This document shows positions 1 to 10,900 of a stretch of DNA of 64,000 nt, in pieces. A program made the position numbers and the translations under genes. The stretch comes from Nothopassalora personata (Eukaryota; Ascomycota; Dothideomycetes; Mycosphaerellales; Mycosphaerellaceae): contig CM066293.1 of the NCBI GenBank assembly GCA_033816765.1, forward strand, positions 4,092,001 through 4,156,000, written 5' to 3'. The notes beneath the pieces were generated by a model that saw only the letters and a list, made by a program, of their open reading frames with translations, was not told the origin of the DNA and did no database searches. Every line of letters starts with the position of its first letter. Positions within the stretch are counted from its first letter, which is position 1.

Positions 1-539
1 CGTGTACCACGATGACCTTGGCGCGTGTCTCGCCAGATGTGGTGGTAGTCACTATGGCGTAGTAGCGTATAAGGTTTCGCACTCTCCGGATGTGAGTTCG
101 TCGCCCTAAAAAACTGTAGCAAGCCTCAACTTTTGCTTGGCCGAGTAGCTCCGATTATCCGTGCAACCGTTACTGCGTGGACATGGGCTCAGTTGCCTAT
201 TGACGTCAGTAGAGCGAACGGCGGGGAAAGGGGGCCGATGAAGGCATATGTTCTCATTTCCAAAATCTCCCAAGACCGTCTCTTTATTCGACATTGCAAT
301 GCCGCGCCCTATGGGTATGTCTGGTATCATTTCCACAAGTTTCCCAGTGTCCGGAACTCTTACCCCAAAATGCCTCGACCACATCAAGCGGTCTTGTTTC
401 GCTCTAACGCTCCAAAATAATCATCCGCACCAACACCGCCACGGCCAGAATGTGAGCGGCGCCTGCTGCTCTGCCCGCTGACCGTGCCCTTTAGCAGTTC
501 ATCTTGGCTTTCCTCCTGCCAATCATGCAACCAGGATAC
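1..539. other. Stretch without a recognisable gene
   Basis: Only short overlapping open frames on both strands are present and none resembles a known family. Base composition is ordinary, with CpA and TpG present, so this is not RIPped DNA. It includes the 3' flank of the TRK gene that ends at 540. Confidence 0.5.
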
Positions 540-3518
540 CTAATCCCACTTGTGGTTGAAAGTCGGCGCCGGGTTCAGCCCACTCAGGATAGCCTTGCCA
601 AGACTTCGCACTCTCTGGTGTGCCTTACCGCCTTGCTGGCTGGAATTCGTGCGCCCAGTGTTGGTCTGTCGTAGACCAACGTGTTCAGGCTCACCGCCCG
701 CGCCAGCCGTCATGGTTTGATCGACGTGGGAGTGTTGTGCAGGGAGACCGTTCCGATCCAGCTCGCCATCTTCCCACGGCCTGCTCCTAGTGAAGTCGTG
801 TTGGCCCTCGGCGAATGTACTGGCACGGCGCAGCATCCGTCTCTCGGCTTCGACGGCTTCCTTCTGCTGTAGCTTTTCGCTAGGAAGCAGGATCGCGCGA
901 TCCAGGGCATATGGCAGACCACGATGGCGACCACGGATCATCATTGCGATGATGATGAGCTTGCTGAGAGTCCTGAACTCTGCTGAGAAGGAAGCGTTGA
1001 TGTCTGGATACCCTAGAGAGAGCCCGACAGTTCCGTATGCCGAGACGATCTCGAACAGCACGCTGAAAGTCGTGAAGGCGGGTTGGTTGGTGTTAGCGAT
1101 CCGATCGCCCTCTACGATAGCGATGATGAAGAGCCCCAAGAAGATGTACCAAAGATCGAAGGAGAGCTGCCGACGTAAATGCTGGCTGACGTAGCTCTGG
1201 TCTCCATCGCCTGCGTCTTCTTCACCACCGAAGATGCCGAGTGACTTTTCCTCGTAGACGTTCGTCCTGCGTACTGATATAGCGATTGGGAAGACCGAAA
1301 TGTACATCATGACCATGTAGCTGACTTGGATGGCGGCATGTAAGCTAGACAATGGCACCGACGCAAAGCCAGCCGTCCTGGTCGATACTGCTTGGAACCA
1401 ACCGTTCAATACTCTCAGCCCGACTGGAAGGGATGTGACCACGGCTTCGTTCAAGTCCAGAATGACAAAGAAGATCAGATCAATGACGTTCAAGCCGACG
1501 AGTACCCAGAAAAGCCACCAGGTGGCCTTGGATGGGAACAGCAGCGTGAAGCATCGACGAGGGTGGTCGAGGAGAAAGCGAAGCTCTTCCCACCACGGAC
1601 TACCGTAACTCGCAATGAACTTGGCCAGGAACCAAATTATGAAGCGCAGCATGCAGGGAAAGCCAGTGTTGCCGATAATAATGAGGAAAGAACCAAATAG
1701 TAGTGCCAAGACCGATGTTTGGAACGAGATCATAGAGTCCGGATTGAGTGTAAAGCCTAGGTCGTTGAACATCGACGCCGGGGTGAAGATGCCCCACCAG
1801 AGTGGATTCTGTCCTACATCCGTGACTTCCTTGGCATAGTGTCCAGCGGCCATCCACGGCAGGAAGACCAACATACCAAGAGTGTGGAATCCCACGTAGT
1901 AGCAAACCAGGATCATGGCCAGGGTCTTTAAAGATCGGTATTCGATGCCGCCAAGCTCTTCCCGCTGCTCGTGAGTAAGACCAATGAACGCACTATTGCG
2001 GCCGGTGGTAGCACTCCAGCTGAGGTATGGCATAGGGTCTTCGTCCTTCCGGTTGTTGGTAAGCTGGGTGAGACTCCGTGACAGTGTGCGAGGTGCATCG
2101 CTGAGGTTGAATCCACGATGACTGTGTCGTGTAGACACTCCACGCCCTCTTTTGTCATCCTTGGTGCATGTCGCATCGTCATCGTTCCGGTCATGGTGAG
2201 CTGGATGTTCGGGCTCATCAATAGTGATGCCGCGTCTCACCGGCCGATCGTCGTGAGACGTTTCACTGTGCGCATCAACACTCCGACTCCTCGCACTCCC
2301 AGCGCTGGACAAGTTTGTCCGCAGTCGTCGAAGCTCGCGATCTTCATCCAGCTGCTTGACATCTTCGCCAGCGTCTCGTTCTCGAGGTCCGGGTATGCGA
2401 AGTGCGCCAGCTTCGTTGCGCTTTTTGTTTTGCCTTTCCAGGAACTCGATGTGCCTTGATATATCGCGATGTTCAGGCCTTCGTGCGAGCTCGGGAGACC
2501 GCCGACCTCTGTTGACTTCATCTGCAAAGGTGATTTCACGATTGAGACGAGGGTTGAGGCCCATGTAAGGCGATTGCGGTGTTCTAGGCGTCTCCGGGCG
2601 ATCAAAGTCTTCCGGGGGAGGAGGCATGTCTCTTGACAGACCTCTTGATGACTTCCTCAGTTGAATCTCAGGTACGCCGATGGTATCGTCTGAATCGCTT
2701 GGGCCTCCAGTATTGCTGCTGCCACCGCTGTGACTCCCGTGCGACGTGGCATCGGTGCTGGCGTCTGAATTTTGCAGTCCCATCTTCCCCCTGAACTTCC
2801 TAGCTTCTTCCTGCTTCTGGGGGTCCTTGGAAGTTTCGGCACTGAACCGCAAGGTCTCGTTAAGAAGCTCGATAGGTTTCTGCCTAACAGATCCGACCTC
2901 CAAGGCACCAGGATCCTGCTCTTTGTCGCCTCGCATCTGACTCTTGGTTCGACTGATTGTGCCTGACTTCTTCACGGCTCTCGCCTCTTTGACAATGTGC
3001 TCGAATCTCTTCTCGAACCAATAGAGTCGCACCAGCACGACAATCGTGTTGATGAAGACGGGAGTACACACGCAGCAGCCTAGCATGAGGACCACTTGGT
3101 TGTACGTGCTAAGCCGATTGAAATCGATGGTGTTGAGTCCGGACTGTGTCGCCGATCCAGCGGCGAAGAACAGGGCATCGATGTACTGCAGACCAATGCC
3201 ATGTGGGTGATTGCCGAAGATCATAACGGAGAAGAGTATCGTCATGCCAATCATGTAGCCGTAGTGGACTGCAATGAAGTTGAACTTGGGCCAGCTAAGC
3301 TTCAACTTGGTGGGCACGATGGACTTGAGCCATAGCCAGACCTCGATGAGAGGCGCAAAGGTGTCGTGATACCAGGTATGCTGCGGATGTCCCTCCTCGA
3401 ATCGTGAGTCGCTGGTCGGAGGTCGCTCCATTGCGGGGGATGTGGACGCTCGATCGATGCGACGCGGTATGCGATTCGATGGTAGAGTCGGATGTGTGGG
3501 AAAGAAGTGCAGGCTCAT
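540..3518 (-). CDS. trk1: TRK-family potassium transporter
   Basis: The gene encodes a plasma-membrane K+ (Na+) uptake protein of the fungal TRK/HKT/KtrB superfamily, 992 aa in one uninterrupted frame. Four pore-loop signatures appear in order: TQSGLNT near residue 116, GFTLN in the middle, STRTAGF, then YGTVGLSLG near the C-terminus. This matches the fourfold M1-P-M2 architecture. Between the first and second pore units lies a long hydrophilic loop of roughly 330 residues rich in Ser, Arg, Asp and Glu, the usual place for the large cytoplasmic loop of fungal TRKs. The length is normal for the family. The first Met is used here; Met30 (before ERPPT) is a plausible alternative start. No frame break or intron is evident. 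The neighbouring gene on the same strand is a broken MFS transporter. The family assignment is secure, but the choice between TRK1- and TRK2-type is not made. Confidence 0.95.
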   Translation of the reverse strand: MSLHFFPTHPTLPSNRIPRRIDRASTSPAMERPPTSDSRFEEGHPQHTWYHDTFAPLIEVWLWLKSIVPTKLKLSWPKFNFIAVHYGYMIGMTILFSVMIFGNHPHGIGLQYIDALFFAAGSATQSGLNTIDFNRLSTYNQVVLMLGCCVCTPVFINTIVVLVRLYWFEKRFEHIVKEARAVKKSGTISRTKSQMRGDKEQDPGALEVGSVRQKPIELLNETLRFSAETSKDPQKQEEARKFRGKMGLQNSDASTDATSHGSHSGGSSNTGGPSDSDDTIGVPEIQLRKSSRGLSRDMPPPPEDFDRPETPRTPQSPYMGLNPRLNREITFADEVNRGRRSPELARRPEHRDISRHIEFLERQNKKRNEAGALRIPGPRERDAGEDVKQLDEDRELRRLRTNLSSAGSARSRSVDAHSETSHDDRPVRRGITIDEPEHPAHHDRNDDDATCTKDDKRGRGVSTRHSHRGFNLSDAPRTLSRSLTQLTNNRKDEDPMPYLSWSATTGRNSAFIGLTHEQREELGGIEYRSLKTLAMILVCYYVGFHTLGMLVFLPWMAAGHYAKEVTDVGQNPLWWGIFTPASMFNDLGFTLNPDSMISFQTSVLALLFGSFLIIIGNTGFPCMLRFIIWFLAKFIASYGSPWWEELRFLLDHPRRCFTLLFPSKATWWLFWVLVGLNVIDLIFFVILDLNEAVVTSLPVGLRVLNGWFQAVSTRTAGFASVPLSSLHAAIQVSYMVMMYISVFPIAISVRRTNVYEEKSLGIFGGEEDAGDGDQSYVSQHLRRQLSFDLWYIFLGLFIIAIVEGDRIANTNQPAFTTFSVLFEIVSAYGTVGLSLGYPDINASFSAEFRTLSKLIIIAMMIRGRHRGLPYALDRAILLPSEKLQQKEAVEAERRMLRRASTFAEGQHDFTRSRPWEDGELDRNGLPAQHSHVDQTMTAGAGGEPEHVGLRQTNTGRTNSSQQGGKAHQRVRSLGKAILSGLNPAPTFNHKWD

Positions 3519-3920
3519 GTATCAACGCCGCTTGCCGGGAGCTGTCGCCGCCGCGACCTAGAACTACTCCCGACAGAGCGGCAAGCGAAGATTTCCTGAG
3601 GACGGTAGAAGTATAGCGGGCTTGTGTCAGACGCGACGTGCCAATGCACAGCCAAGAGAGGCTGTGTCATTGAATGCTCGGGAGCAACATGGTCGCAATC
3701 GTTCAGCTTTGTGAACCGGCGCTCCTGTTCAGTGGTGAGATGTCGTCGCCCGCACTCGAGCTGATGAGGCACGACGCTTGAGGCGGGTCGTCACATGTGC
3801 CAGGCGATGGTTGGACGGTAGAAGTGAGGTCAAACAAATCCGCTTCCTCGTAGATGTACGGCAGATGCTGTACACATGAAATAATCATCTCGGGAGAGTC
3901 GCTCGACCCTCTAACCTCTT
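3519..3920. other. Intergenic stretch / TRK 5' region
   Basis: This is the upstream region of the minus-strand TRK gene. One short minus-strand open frame (3703-3927) has no similarity that I recognise. It lies directly downstream of the broken MFS gene, so it may be anonymous remains of that gene's lost 3' half. Confidence 0.35.
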
Positions 3921-4942
3921 TCAGCATATATCGACAGGGTATGAAACTACATATAGTATGAACGCCGGCAAAGTCGCATTCGCGGGTGCATGAGGACCGA
4001 CCGACACGGATATAGCCTTATGATGCGGCCGTATAGGACAAGGCCTAATGCGACATGCAAAGTTGAACAGAACCAGACCACCAACACCCGTACCACGCCC
4101 CAAGAAGTCAAAGTCCATAACATCCGCAGCCTGCACCTCATCCGTGGGAATAATCGCCGCAGCCGCAAACATCATAACCACACAAGTAACAGCCAGCGCA
4201 AAAAACGCCCAAGGCCACCACGCGAGTTGCGCCAGTATCGACGAAGAGACCGCACCCACAACCCACCCCGTCGGCGCAGCAGCGCCAAAAAGTGCAAAGA
4301 TCATGTTCTTTTTCGGGCTAGTACCGTACGTTCGTCCCGCAAGTGCCAACGCATTCGGTACAAGCAACGCACATCCAATCCCTTGGAAGGCTCTCGCAGT
4401 GCTGAAGAGGATATCACCACTGTACACCGCGACTCCAGCGATGACGGACCAGACGGCATACCAGCCGAAACCGATCATGTAGAGTCGTTTGTGGCCGTAC
4501 ATATCTCCCAGGCGTCCGGCGGGGAGGATGAAAGTTCCGACCGTCAGGCTGAAGGCGGCGGGGTACCAGCTCAGGGTTGCTTCGTCGGTGATGTTGAAGC
4601 TCCTGGAGGAGTGTGTGAGTAAGCATCTTTCTCTCTACCTGACTCTGTTGCCTGCGCTTTGTAAGCTCACCTTCCGATGATGTTCATAGGTGCGATTGTC
4701 TGTGCCAGGCCTGCGAGAGATAGGAATTGCGCCATGCAGATTACGGAGATGAAGGCGGTTTCGTGTATTGGTGAGAGCGGTGGACCTTGTGTCTCTGCCG
4801 CTGTATCGTGGCCTTTCTCTCCTCCATCTTTCCCCGATACTGCTGGTTCATCGTTGCGTGCGAATTCGCCTCGTGCTTTGTCCTGGCTCCTTGTTGTCTT
4901 TTCAGGATCAGACGAGGACCCAGCATCTGACACTGGCGCCAT
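3921..4942 (-). pseudogene. MFS transporter, N-terminal half only
   Basis: Two exons join cleanly across a 58 nt intron (4613-4670, GTGAGC..CCAG): 4671-4942, then 4612 downward. The protein begins with a hydrophilic tail, then six hydrophobic helices. Helix 2 ends in the loop GRLGDMYGHKR, the MFS motif A between helices 2 and 3. The layout resembles drug:H+ antiporter (DHA) exporters. After LVLFNFA, near position 4050, the frame stops resembling a transporter and ends at 3921 in unrelated sequence. The second bundle of six to eight helices is missing. No continuation is visible in the other two frames, so this is a deletion rather than a simple frameshift. It sits beside an NRPS-like/P450 group, where exporters are common. 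A functional protein is unlikely. Confidence 0.75.
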
Positions 4943-5670
4943 CGTTCTTTGTTGATTGGGATGTGCCGACTATGAGAAGACCTCCCTTGATCCAGCTTAT
5001 CCTGTAAAGTTATCTTGATCCAGCGTTCCTCTTAGCGTTGCCAGTTGTAAGTCCGCTGTTAGAGCTGCTATCTTGGGGAAGAATTCATTAGAAAGCCTGC
5101 TCCTACTCCTACTCCTTCAACAGCAAACATGATACAAAGATAGAATTCGGAAGATGACAAGAATTCGGTCAACAAGCGTGATCGCACAAGCTTCTCGGCT
5201 ACCCAACATCCTTTCGAAAAATGACCTCAGCAACGAGCAGAAAAGTCGGCTCGATGCACGGCTTACTCGCCATGCAGTTAGCAAGAGTGATCAGCGCAGA
5301 CGTCGAAACTCTGCTGTATCTGCCTCGGCGGCGATAAATGGAGATGAAGCCAATGAAGCCTTGGAGCAACAAAGAGTTTGGCTAGTGAGATACTAAGGCC
5401 ACCAAGATGATGGTCTGGACCGCCGGCGCTGATCACAATGGTCTGCTCCCATCTTCATTGCAGAGTAGTCATGCGACTCAATGAAGGTTTTCAGGTCGAA
5501 TTGCGATGCTGAAGCGGTGACAAACACCACGACGACGTTGGGATAATGAGTGGGCCACCTGCACGTGCCTGCGTCACCTCGATCTTAGTTGCAGTCGTGC
5601 TGTGGTACAGGATAGCGATAGCGGCCTCGGATCGAACCCAATCTCGCATCTTCTGCAAAAGGTATTACGC
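4943..5670. other. Intergenic stretch upstream of the DNA transposon
   Basis: One 80-codon open frame (5154-5396, plus) is polar and not recognisable. It may be chance. Otherwise I see nothing. The stretch contains the 5' flank of the broken MFS gene. Confidence 0.3.
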
Positions 5671-5672
5671 TA

Positions 5673-5694
5673 TGCAATATTCCGCGCCATGCTG
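5673..5694 (+). repeat. Left terminal inverted repeat of the mariner-type element
   Basis: It starts TGCAATATTCC and ends CGCCATGCTG. It matches the reverse complement of 6998-7019 at all 22 positions and is preceded by TA. Confidence 0.85.
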
Positions 5695-5841
5695 GGCCGC
5701 ATAGCCGCGGTATCACCGTCCTGCCAAGCCCCATAGTATCTTGCTGTAGAACCCGGGAATCCAGTACTTTATCATCGCTATATCGTCGTGTCGTCGTTAT
5801 ATCGTTACTGTCGCCAGTCCCAGGTGTTGTTGGCGTTATCT

Positions 5842-6960
5842 ATGCCTGCTAGGTTGCCGCAATGGCAGCAGAACGAGATCCAACGACTATTCGCAGATAC
5901 TGCGCACAGTAACCAATATATTGCAGAGCTTATGAATATCGCTAGACGCAGTATCGACAAGCACCGTAACAACTACCTCCTCTTCGGTCATATCTACCTC
6001 GATAAAACGCTCAATGGTGGTGCCGGTCGCCCTCGCTCGCTCTTGCCGATCTTCGAGGAACGCATATTCGAATACCTCGCGGACAAGCCGACTGCGTATC
6101 AGGATGAAATAGCGTGGTATCTATACGACGAGTTCGGAGTGGTTGTGAGCCAGAGTACTATCTCGCGTTGTCTCAAGCGGCATAAGTGGTCGAAGAAGGT
6201 CGCGTGTCGCCTGGCGAAGGAGCGCAATAAGGAGGTACGCGATTGGTTTGAGCGTGAGCAGGAGATGATGCCGATGAGTCGTGTCTGCTGTGTGGATGAG
6301 AGCGCTTCGAATGAACGTACCGGTTGGCGCAAGACTGGTTGGACACCTATAGGCGCACCTTGTTTTGAAGAAGGCTCTTGTAAAAGAGAGGTGCGGTGGT
6401 CAGTACTGCCAGCTATAACGCAGGCTGGATATCTACCGGGGACGCTCGTGTTCCAAGGCAGTATCACTGCTGAGATATTCGAAGCGTGGCTCGAGCACAC
6501 GGTGTTGCCGCAGTTGGAGAGAGGCTCTTTTCTGGTGATGGATAATGCGTCGATTCACCGCAGTGAGACGGTCGCACGGCTCTGCGCAGAGGCTGGTGTG
6601 TACCTGCAATATCTCCCACCATATTCGCCAGACTTCAATCCGATCGAGCTGTCATTCGGGGTGCTGAAGGCGTGGATCGGCCTTTCCGCGACTTCGAGGG
6701 CTTCGATCGAGATTGCGACTGCGACTGCTCAAGAGCTTGGAGTGTGTTATCATAAGGCTTTGGACGAGGTGGCTGTCGAACGCGTTTGGCTGGTCTCGAA
6801 GATGGCCCAGCAGTGCTGCTACGACGCTTGGAGCCTGCCGCCATGTGAGGCAAACAACACCTGGGACTGGCGACGACGAGGTTATATCAACGACACGATA
6901 ATATTCATGAGATTGGGACAGAATATCGCTATTCCCAGGTTCTACGCGTGTTTACTATGA
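5842..6960 (+). CDS. Tc1/mariner (IS630-type) DDE transposase
   Basis: 372 aa when counted from the first ATG at 5842; the open frame extends a further 18 codons upstream without an ATG. The N-terminal third (about residues 5-150) carries helix-turn-helix DNA-binding segments, including the basic stretch RCLKRHKWSKKVACR. The catalytic triad is visible: Asp in CCVDES, Asp in LVMDNASIH, and Glu in FNPIE. Thirty-four residues separate the last two, the DD34E spacing typical of Tc1-like enzymes. The YLPPYSPDFNPIE block is the family hallmark. No stop or frameshift interrupts the frame. It would act in the nucleus, cutting and pasting the element at TA sites. The start could instead lie slightly upstream. 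Confidence 0.9.
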   Translation: MPARLPQWQQNEIQRLFADTAHSNQYIAELMNIARRSIDKHRNNYLLFGHIYLDKTLNGGAGRPRSLLPIFEERIFEYLADKPTAYQDEIAWYLYDEFGVVVSQSTISRCLKRHKWSKKVACRLAKERNKEVRDWFEREQEMMPMSRVCCVDESASNERTGWRKTGWTPIGAPCFEEGSCKREVRWSVLPAITQAGYLPGTLVFQGSITAEIFEAWLEHTVLPQLERGSFLVMDNASIHRSETVARLCAEAGVYLQYLPPYSPDFNPIELSFGVLKAWIGLSATSRASIEIATATAQELGVCYHKALDEVAVERVWLVSKMAQQCCYDAWSLPPCEANNTWDWRRRGYINDTIIFMRLGQNIAIPRFYACLL

Positions 6961-6997
6961 GGAACGCGGGACGGCTAATCCACGGACCCACCCCCGG

Positions 6998-7019
6998 CAG
7001 CATGGCGCGGAATATTGCA
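6998..7019 (-). repeat. Right terminal inverted repeat of the mariner-type element
   Basis: It is a perfect inverted match to 5673-5694 and is followed by TA at 7020-7021. Confidence 0.85.
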
Positions 7020-7021
7020 TA

Positions 7022-7905
7022 GCATAGTAATTTTGACGGCGCTTTGCCCAAGTCGGCCAGCTTATAAACGATGCGCCTCGAGCAAACGACGCGGCAGCTT
7101 TTCATACCTTGAGGCGCATATTCCTATATCGAATGTCATGTTGAGCGTGCAGCCCATTCACTTTGACGCCAAGTGTCCCGGCGTGGGGGACCTCACTGGA
7201 GCAGCGTCGTACCGTGGCCAGTGGCGTTTTCATAATGGGGTGCCTTATGCACAGGAGAGACTCCGCACAAATGCTTCTGCTTAATTTAGTAACAATCGAC
7301 GTCTCCTCGAGGGTTCCATTCGTCAGACTTGCGAGCAACGTCTTTCGGAGTGGCAAGAAGGATGCGGCAGGTAGGCTTGCGCACTTATACCTATCAGCTT
7401 TAGCTTCCAATATCTCAATGCTAAGGCCTCGAATTGAGCTCTTTCCATGGAGCACTCTAGGCCGAATTGCAAGACCTCCTACCCTATGCTTTCAAGCCTC
7501 CTAAGGGGAGCTATGGTGGTGATCTAGTCGTTGTCCTCGAGAAGTTTAAAGTGATTTGACTTGCATCTGCGAGTCTTCCAATGAAAACCTAGCTTGGTAT
7601 ATTCTTAGTAGATATCGAGCCACAAAAGACTGCTTCCCTTAGCTAGCGGACCTGCCGCATAGTCCTTGCCTTTCGGGGTTCCCCGTATGCATAAGACACT
7701 CTGTAGATAGGCCACTTAGGCTTTCCGACTACTTTCTTTTTCCGACCTAGAACCCCGTATGCACACGAGGACTGGCATGATGACATCAGCTTGTGTTTCT
7801 TCTCCAGACCTTCTTCGAGATCTGCCAAACATTGTTAGCCCTACAGCATCACTCATGGTACACCTAATGGTAGTGAACTCTTGACGACATCGTCGACCTG
7901 GTGCC
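7022..7905. other. Intergenic stretch / NRPS-like promoter region
   Basis: It contains only short open frames on both strands without recognisable similarity. It should hold the promoter of the NRPS-like gene starting at 7906. I could not assign a specific regulatory motif. Confidence 0.35.
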
Positions 7906-10900
7906 ATGTCTCACGGGCGGCGCACTCTGCCGGGCACGATAGACGATCTCGCAAAGACCTCCACAGATCGAGTATGGGCACGCTATCCAGTGTCGCCAGA
8001 AGCATTTGAGCAAGGCCAACTGCGCGAGGTCACCTTCGCGAACCTCGCCAACGCAATCAATCGACTGGCATGGCACCTTGAAACGATACTGGCTGGGCAC
8101 GATGATCTCGAAACAATCTGTTATATTGGACCTTCCGACATTCGTTACTTCATTCTAGCCTGCGCTGCGTGCAAGTGTCGGCTAAAGGCACTGTTCTCAT
8201 CGCCTCGGAACAATCTCGATGCGCATATTGCGTTGCTGGAGAAGACCGACTGTCGCGAGTTGCTGGGTCCGCAAGAGAGATCGAAGGATGGCACAGCAGA
8301 GACTCTGGTCGCCATGCGAGACTTGAGATACGATGTGATACCGTCTTTGGAAGATCTCCTAGATCCCGCAGTAGTTGAGCATTTTCCATGGACGAAAACT
8401 CTTGACGATGTGGGTAACGAGCCCTTCCTGGTATTGCACACGAGCGGTTCCACTGGACTTCCTAAACCGGTCAACATCGCACACGGCTTGATTGCTACCA
8501 TTGACGCACAGCAGGATCTTCACGATTTTAATGGCCGAAGTGTTACCGCTCGAAGGTGGGCGAAAAGATCCGTGTATACAGCGTTGCCGCCATTCCATTC
8601 AGTAGGCATCAACTTCTTCAGTTCTCATTTTTCAGTCAACGGGGCTGGTATTTGGTCCCTGCGACCAGCCGCCGTCCCTTCACACTGTCGAGCAAATCCT
8701 TCGATTGCGCGCAGCAACTGCCGCAGTCCTGCCGCCTTCACTATTGGCCGAAGTTGCCCAAGACCAGGACTTGCTGAAGGAGGTGTCACAGTGGTCGAGT
8801 GTAACATACGGAGGTGGTCCACTCCCTAAAGAGGCAGGTGATGCATTGTGGCGGCGAACAGATGTGCTGAAGATCCTGGGATCAACAGAGACATTCAATA
8901 TCCCGGAGCTTGAACCAAGATCCATCGATGAGTGGGAATATCACAGCTATCATCCCTCGTTGGGCATCGATTTCAGACCGCATTCAGACGACCTGCACGA
9001 GCTTTTCTTCAAGCGCGATGAACAGGTTGCACGGCACCAAGGTGCGTTCTGGACATTTCCCGAACAAGACGAGTATTCGATGAAGGATCTGTACGAGCAG
9101 CATCCGACAAAGCCAGACTGTTGGAAGTATCGAGGCCGTGACGACGACATCATCGTGCTTTCCAATGGCGAAAAATTCAATCCTACCGGGGCCGAGCGTA
9201 TCATCGCGAGAGATCCGACAGTCAAGTCTGCGCTGATCGTTGGAGCTTCCAGAGAACAGCCGATGGTGCTGATTGAGCCGCTTGAAGTTCCAGGCTACGA
9301 TCCAAAACGTAGACGGTCGGCAATTGTGGAAGCAGTTGCGCATGCCAATGAGGCACTGCCCGCGCATGCACAGATCTATCAATCCTTCATCAGAGTGCTA
9401 GATCCGCCGAATGAGTTCCTCCGATCGTCTAAAGGAGAGATTAAAAGAGCTCCCACGAACGATGCTCTAGGAGCTATAATATCCGAAGTCTATGGCACAG
9501 CAGACCAGACTAGTGGTTGTGCGTCGACCCTGGACTTCGCAGACGAGCGAAGTCTGGGTATCTCTTTGACAAGAATCCTCTCCACAGAGTATTTAGGAGG
9601 CGCACAAATTTCCGAGAACGATAACATTTTCGAGTGTGGACTGGACTCGCTCCGTGTAGTGAAGTTGCTGCGATACTTCAAAGCGAGTCTCCGCCGGCAA
9701 GGGAATGAGAAGGTCTGTGGTCTGAGTACGAAGGGGATCTACCAGCATCCGACTCCTCGCTCTCTGGCCAACATGCTCATGAGGTACCTGGTCGTTGATG
9801 CATCAGAGGACTGCGACGAAGGTGACCCATTGGCAGAGATGCAGTCGAAGCTCGATAGGTTCATCGCGCAGCTAGACGGATTAGAGAGAGCATCCCAGGC
9901 AAAGACCACTTCTTCCAAGAATGTCGTCATGTTGACTGGGTCAACGGGCTCCTTGGGCTCCTACGTCTTGAACAGCCTCGTCCGGAATCCTGCAGTCCAC
10001 AAAGTCGTGTGCGTAAATAGACTAGGCAGCTGTCGTGGTAAGCAGCTCCAAGCGACTTCCAGTCGCGGACTGTGCGAAGACTTCTCGAAGGTGGAGTTCC
10101 TGCAGGCGGATCTGACTCAACCATGTCTGGGCTTGGATTCGGGCAGATATGACGACCTGGCACGAACAACCAGCCATATCGTCCACAATGCATGGCCAGT
10201 GAACTTCAACCTGCCACTATCGTCCTTCGATCCGCAACTCGAGACATGCTGCAACTTGGTGCGGCTGGCCAATGCATCCACCAACGTTGTTGAGACGATA
10301 TTCATGTCAAGTGTAGGTGCGGCGAACAATTGGGCGTACCTCAACGATGGATCCGTGCCAGAGACGATGCTGGCGGACTTCAGAGTGGCCGAAAATATGG
10401 GCTACGCACAGTCCAAGCAGTTAGCCGAGCTCCTATTTGCACACGCGAGTCAAGCTCTCGATCTGCCCGTGAAAGTCTGTCGACTCGGCCAGATTGCTGG
10501 ACCAGTCAAGTCGGATAAAGGCATGTGGAGCCCACAGGAGTGGTTTCCAAGCGTGCTACTTAGCTCCAATGCTCTCAGTAAAGTGCCAGCAAGCTTGGGT
10601 GCCATGGACTGTATGGACTGGATTCCTGTGGACCTGCTTGGTGATATGCTGGTCGAGACACTGTTCCCAGGAAGCACAGAACCCTCGCACATCTGTGATC
10701 AAGTAGTGGGACAATTGCTGAGCTTGCCGGAAGCACCTGTTGGAGCATCAGCTGCAACGTCAGCTACTTCGAGTCTGCCAGGAAGTCCGACACGAAGTAC
10801 ACCAGCGAGTCCCGAAGTTTCGAGCTCTAGAACCTCGATCGCATCAGATGGATATTCAGCTACGCCCAAAGCCGGAGCCAGCTTCCTGCACTTCGTCAAT

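Larger units (their letters stand above)
5671..7021 (+). mobile_element. Complete Tc1/mariner-type DNA transposon
   Basis: The element is about 1.35 kb. A perfect 22 bp inverted repeat (5673-5694 and 6998-7019) is bounded by TA on both sides (5671-5672 and 7020-7021), as expected of Tc1/mariner insertion. It encloses one intact transposase gene. CpA and TpG are present throughout, so it has escaped RIP. It lies between the broken MFS gene and the NRPS-like gene. The intact ends and ORF suggest a recent and possibly mobile copy (inference). Confidence 0.85.

Noticed and set aside
790..3335. Plus-strand open frames of 80-134 codons under the TRK gene
   Set aside because: They lie opposite a well-supported 992-codon gene and lack motifs.
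8602..8635. 34 nt GT..AG segment as an intron in the NRPS-like gene
   Set aside because: It is too short compared with the 52-64 nt introns here and would remove conserved adenylation-domain residues.
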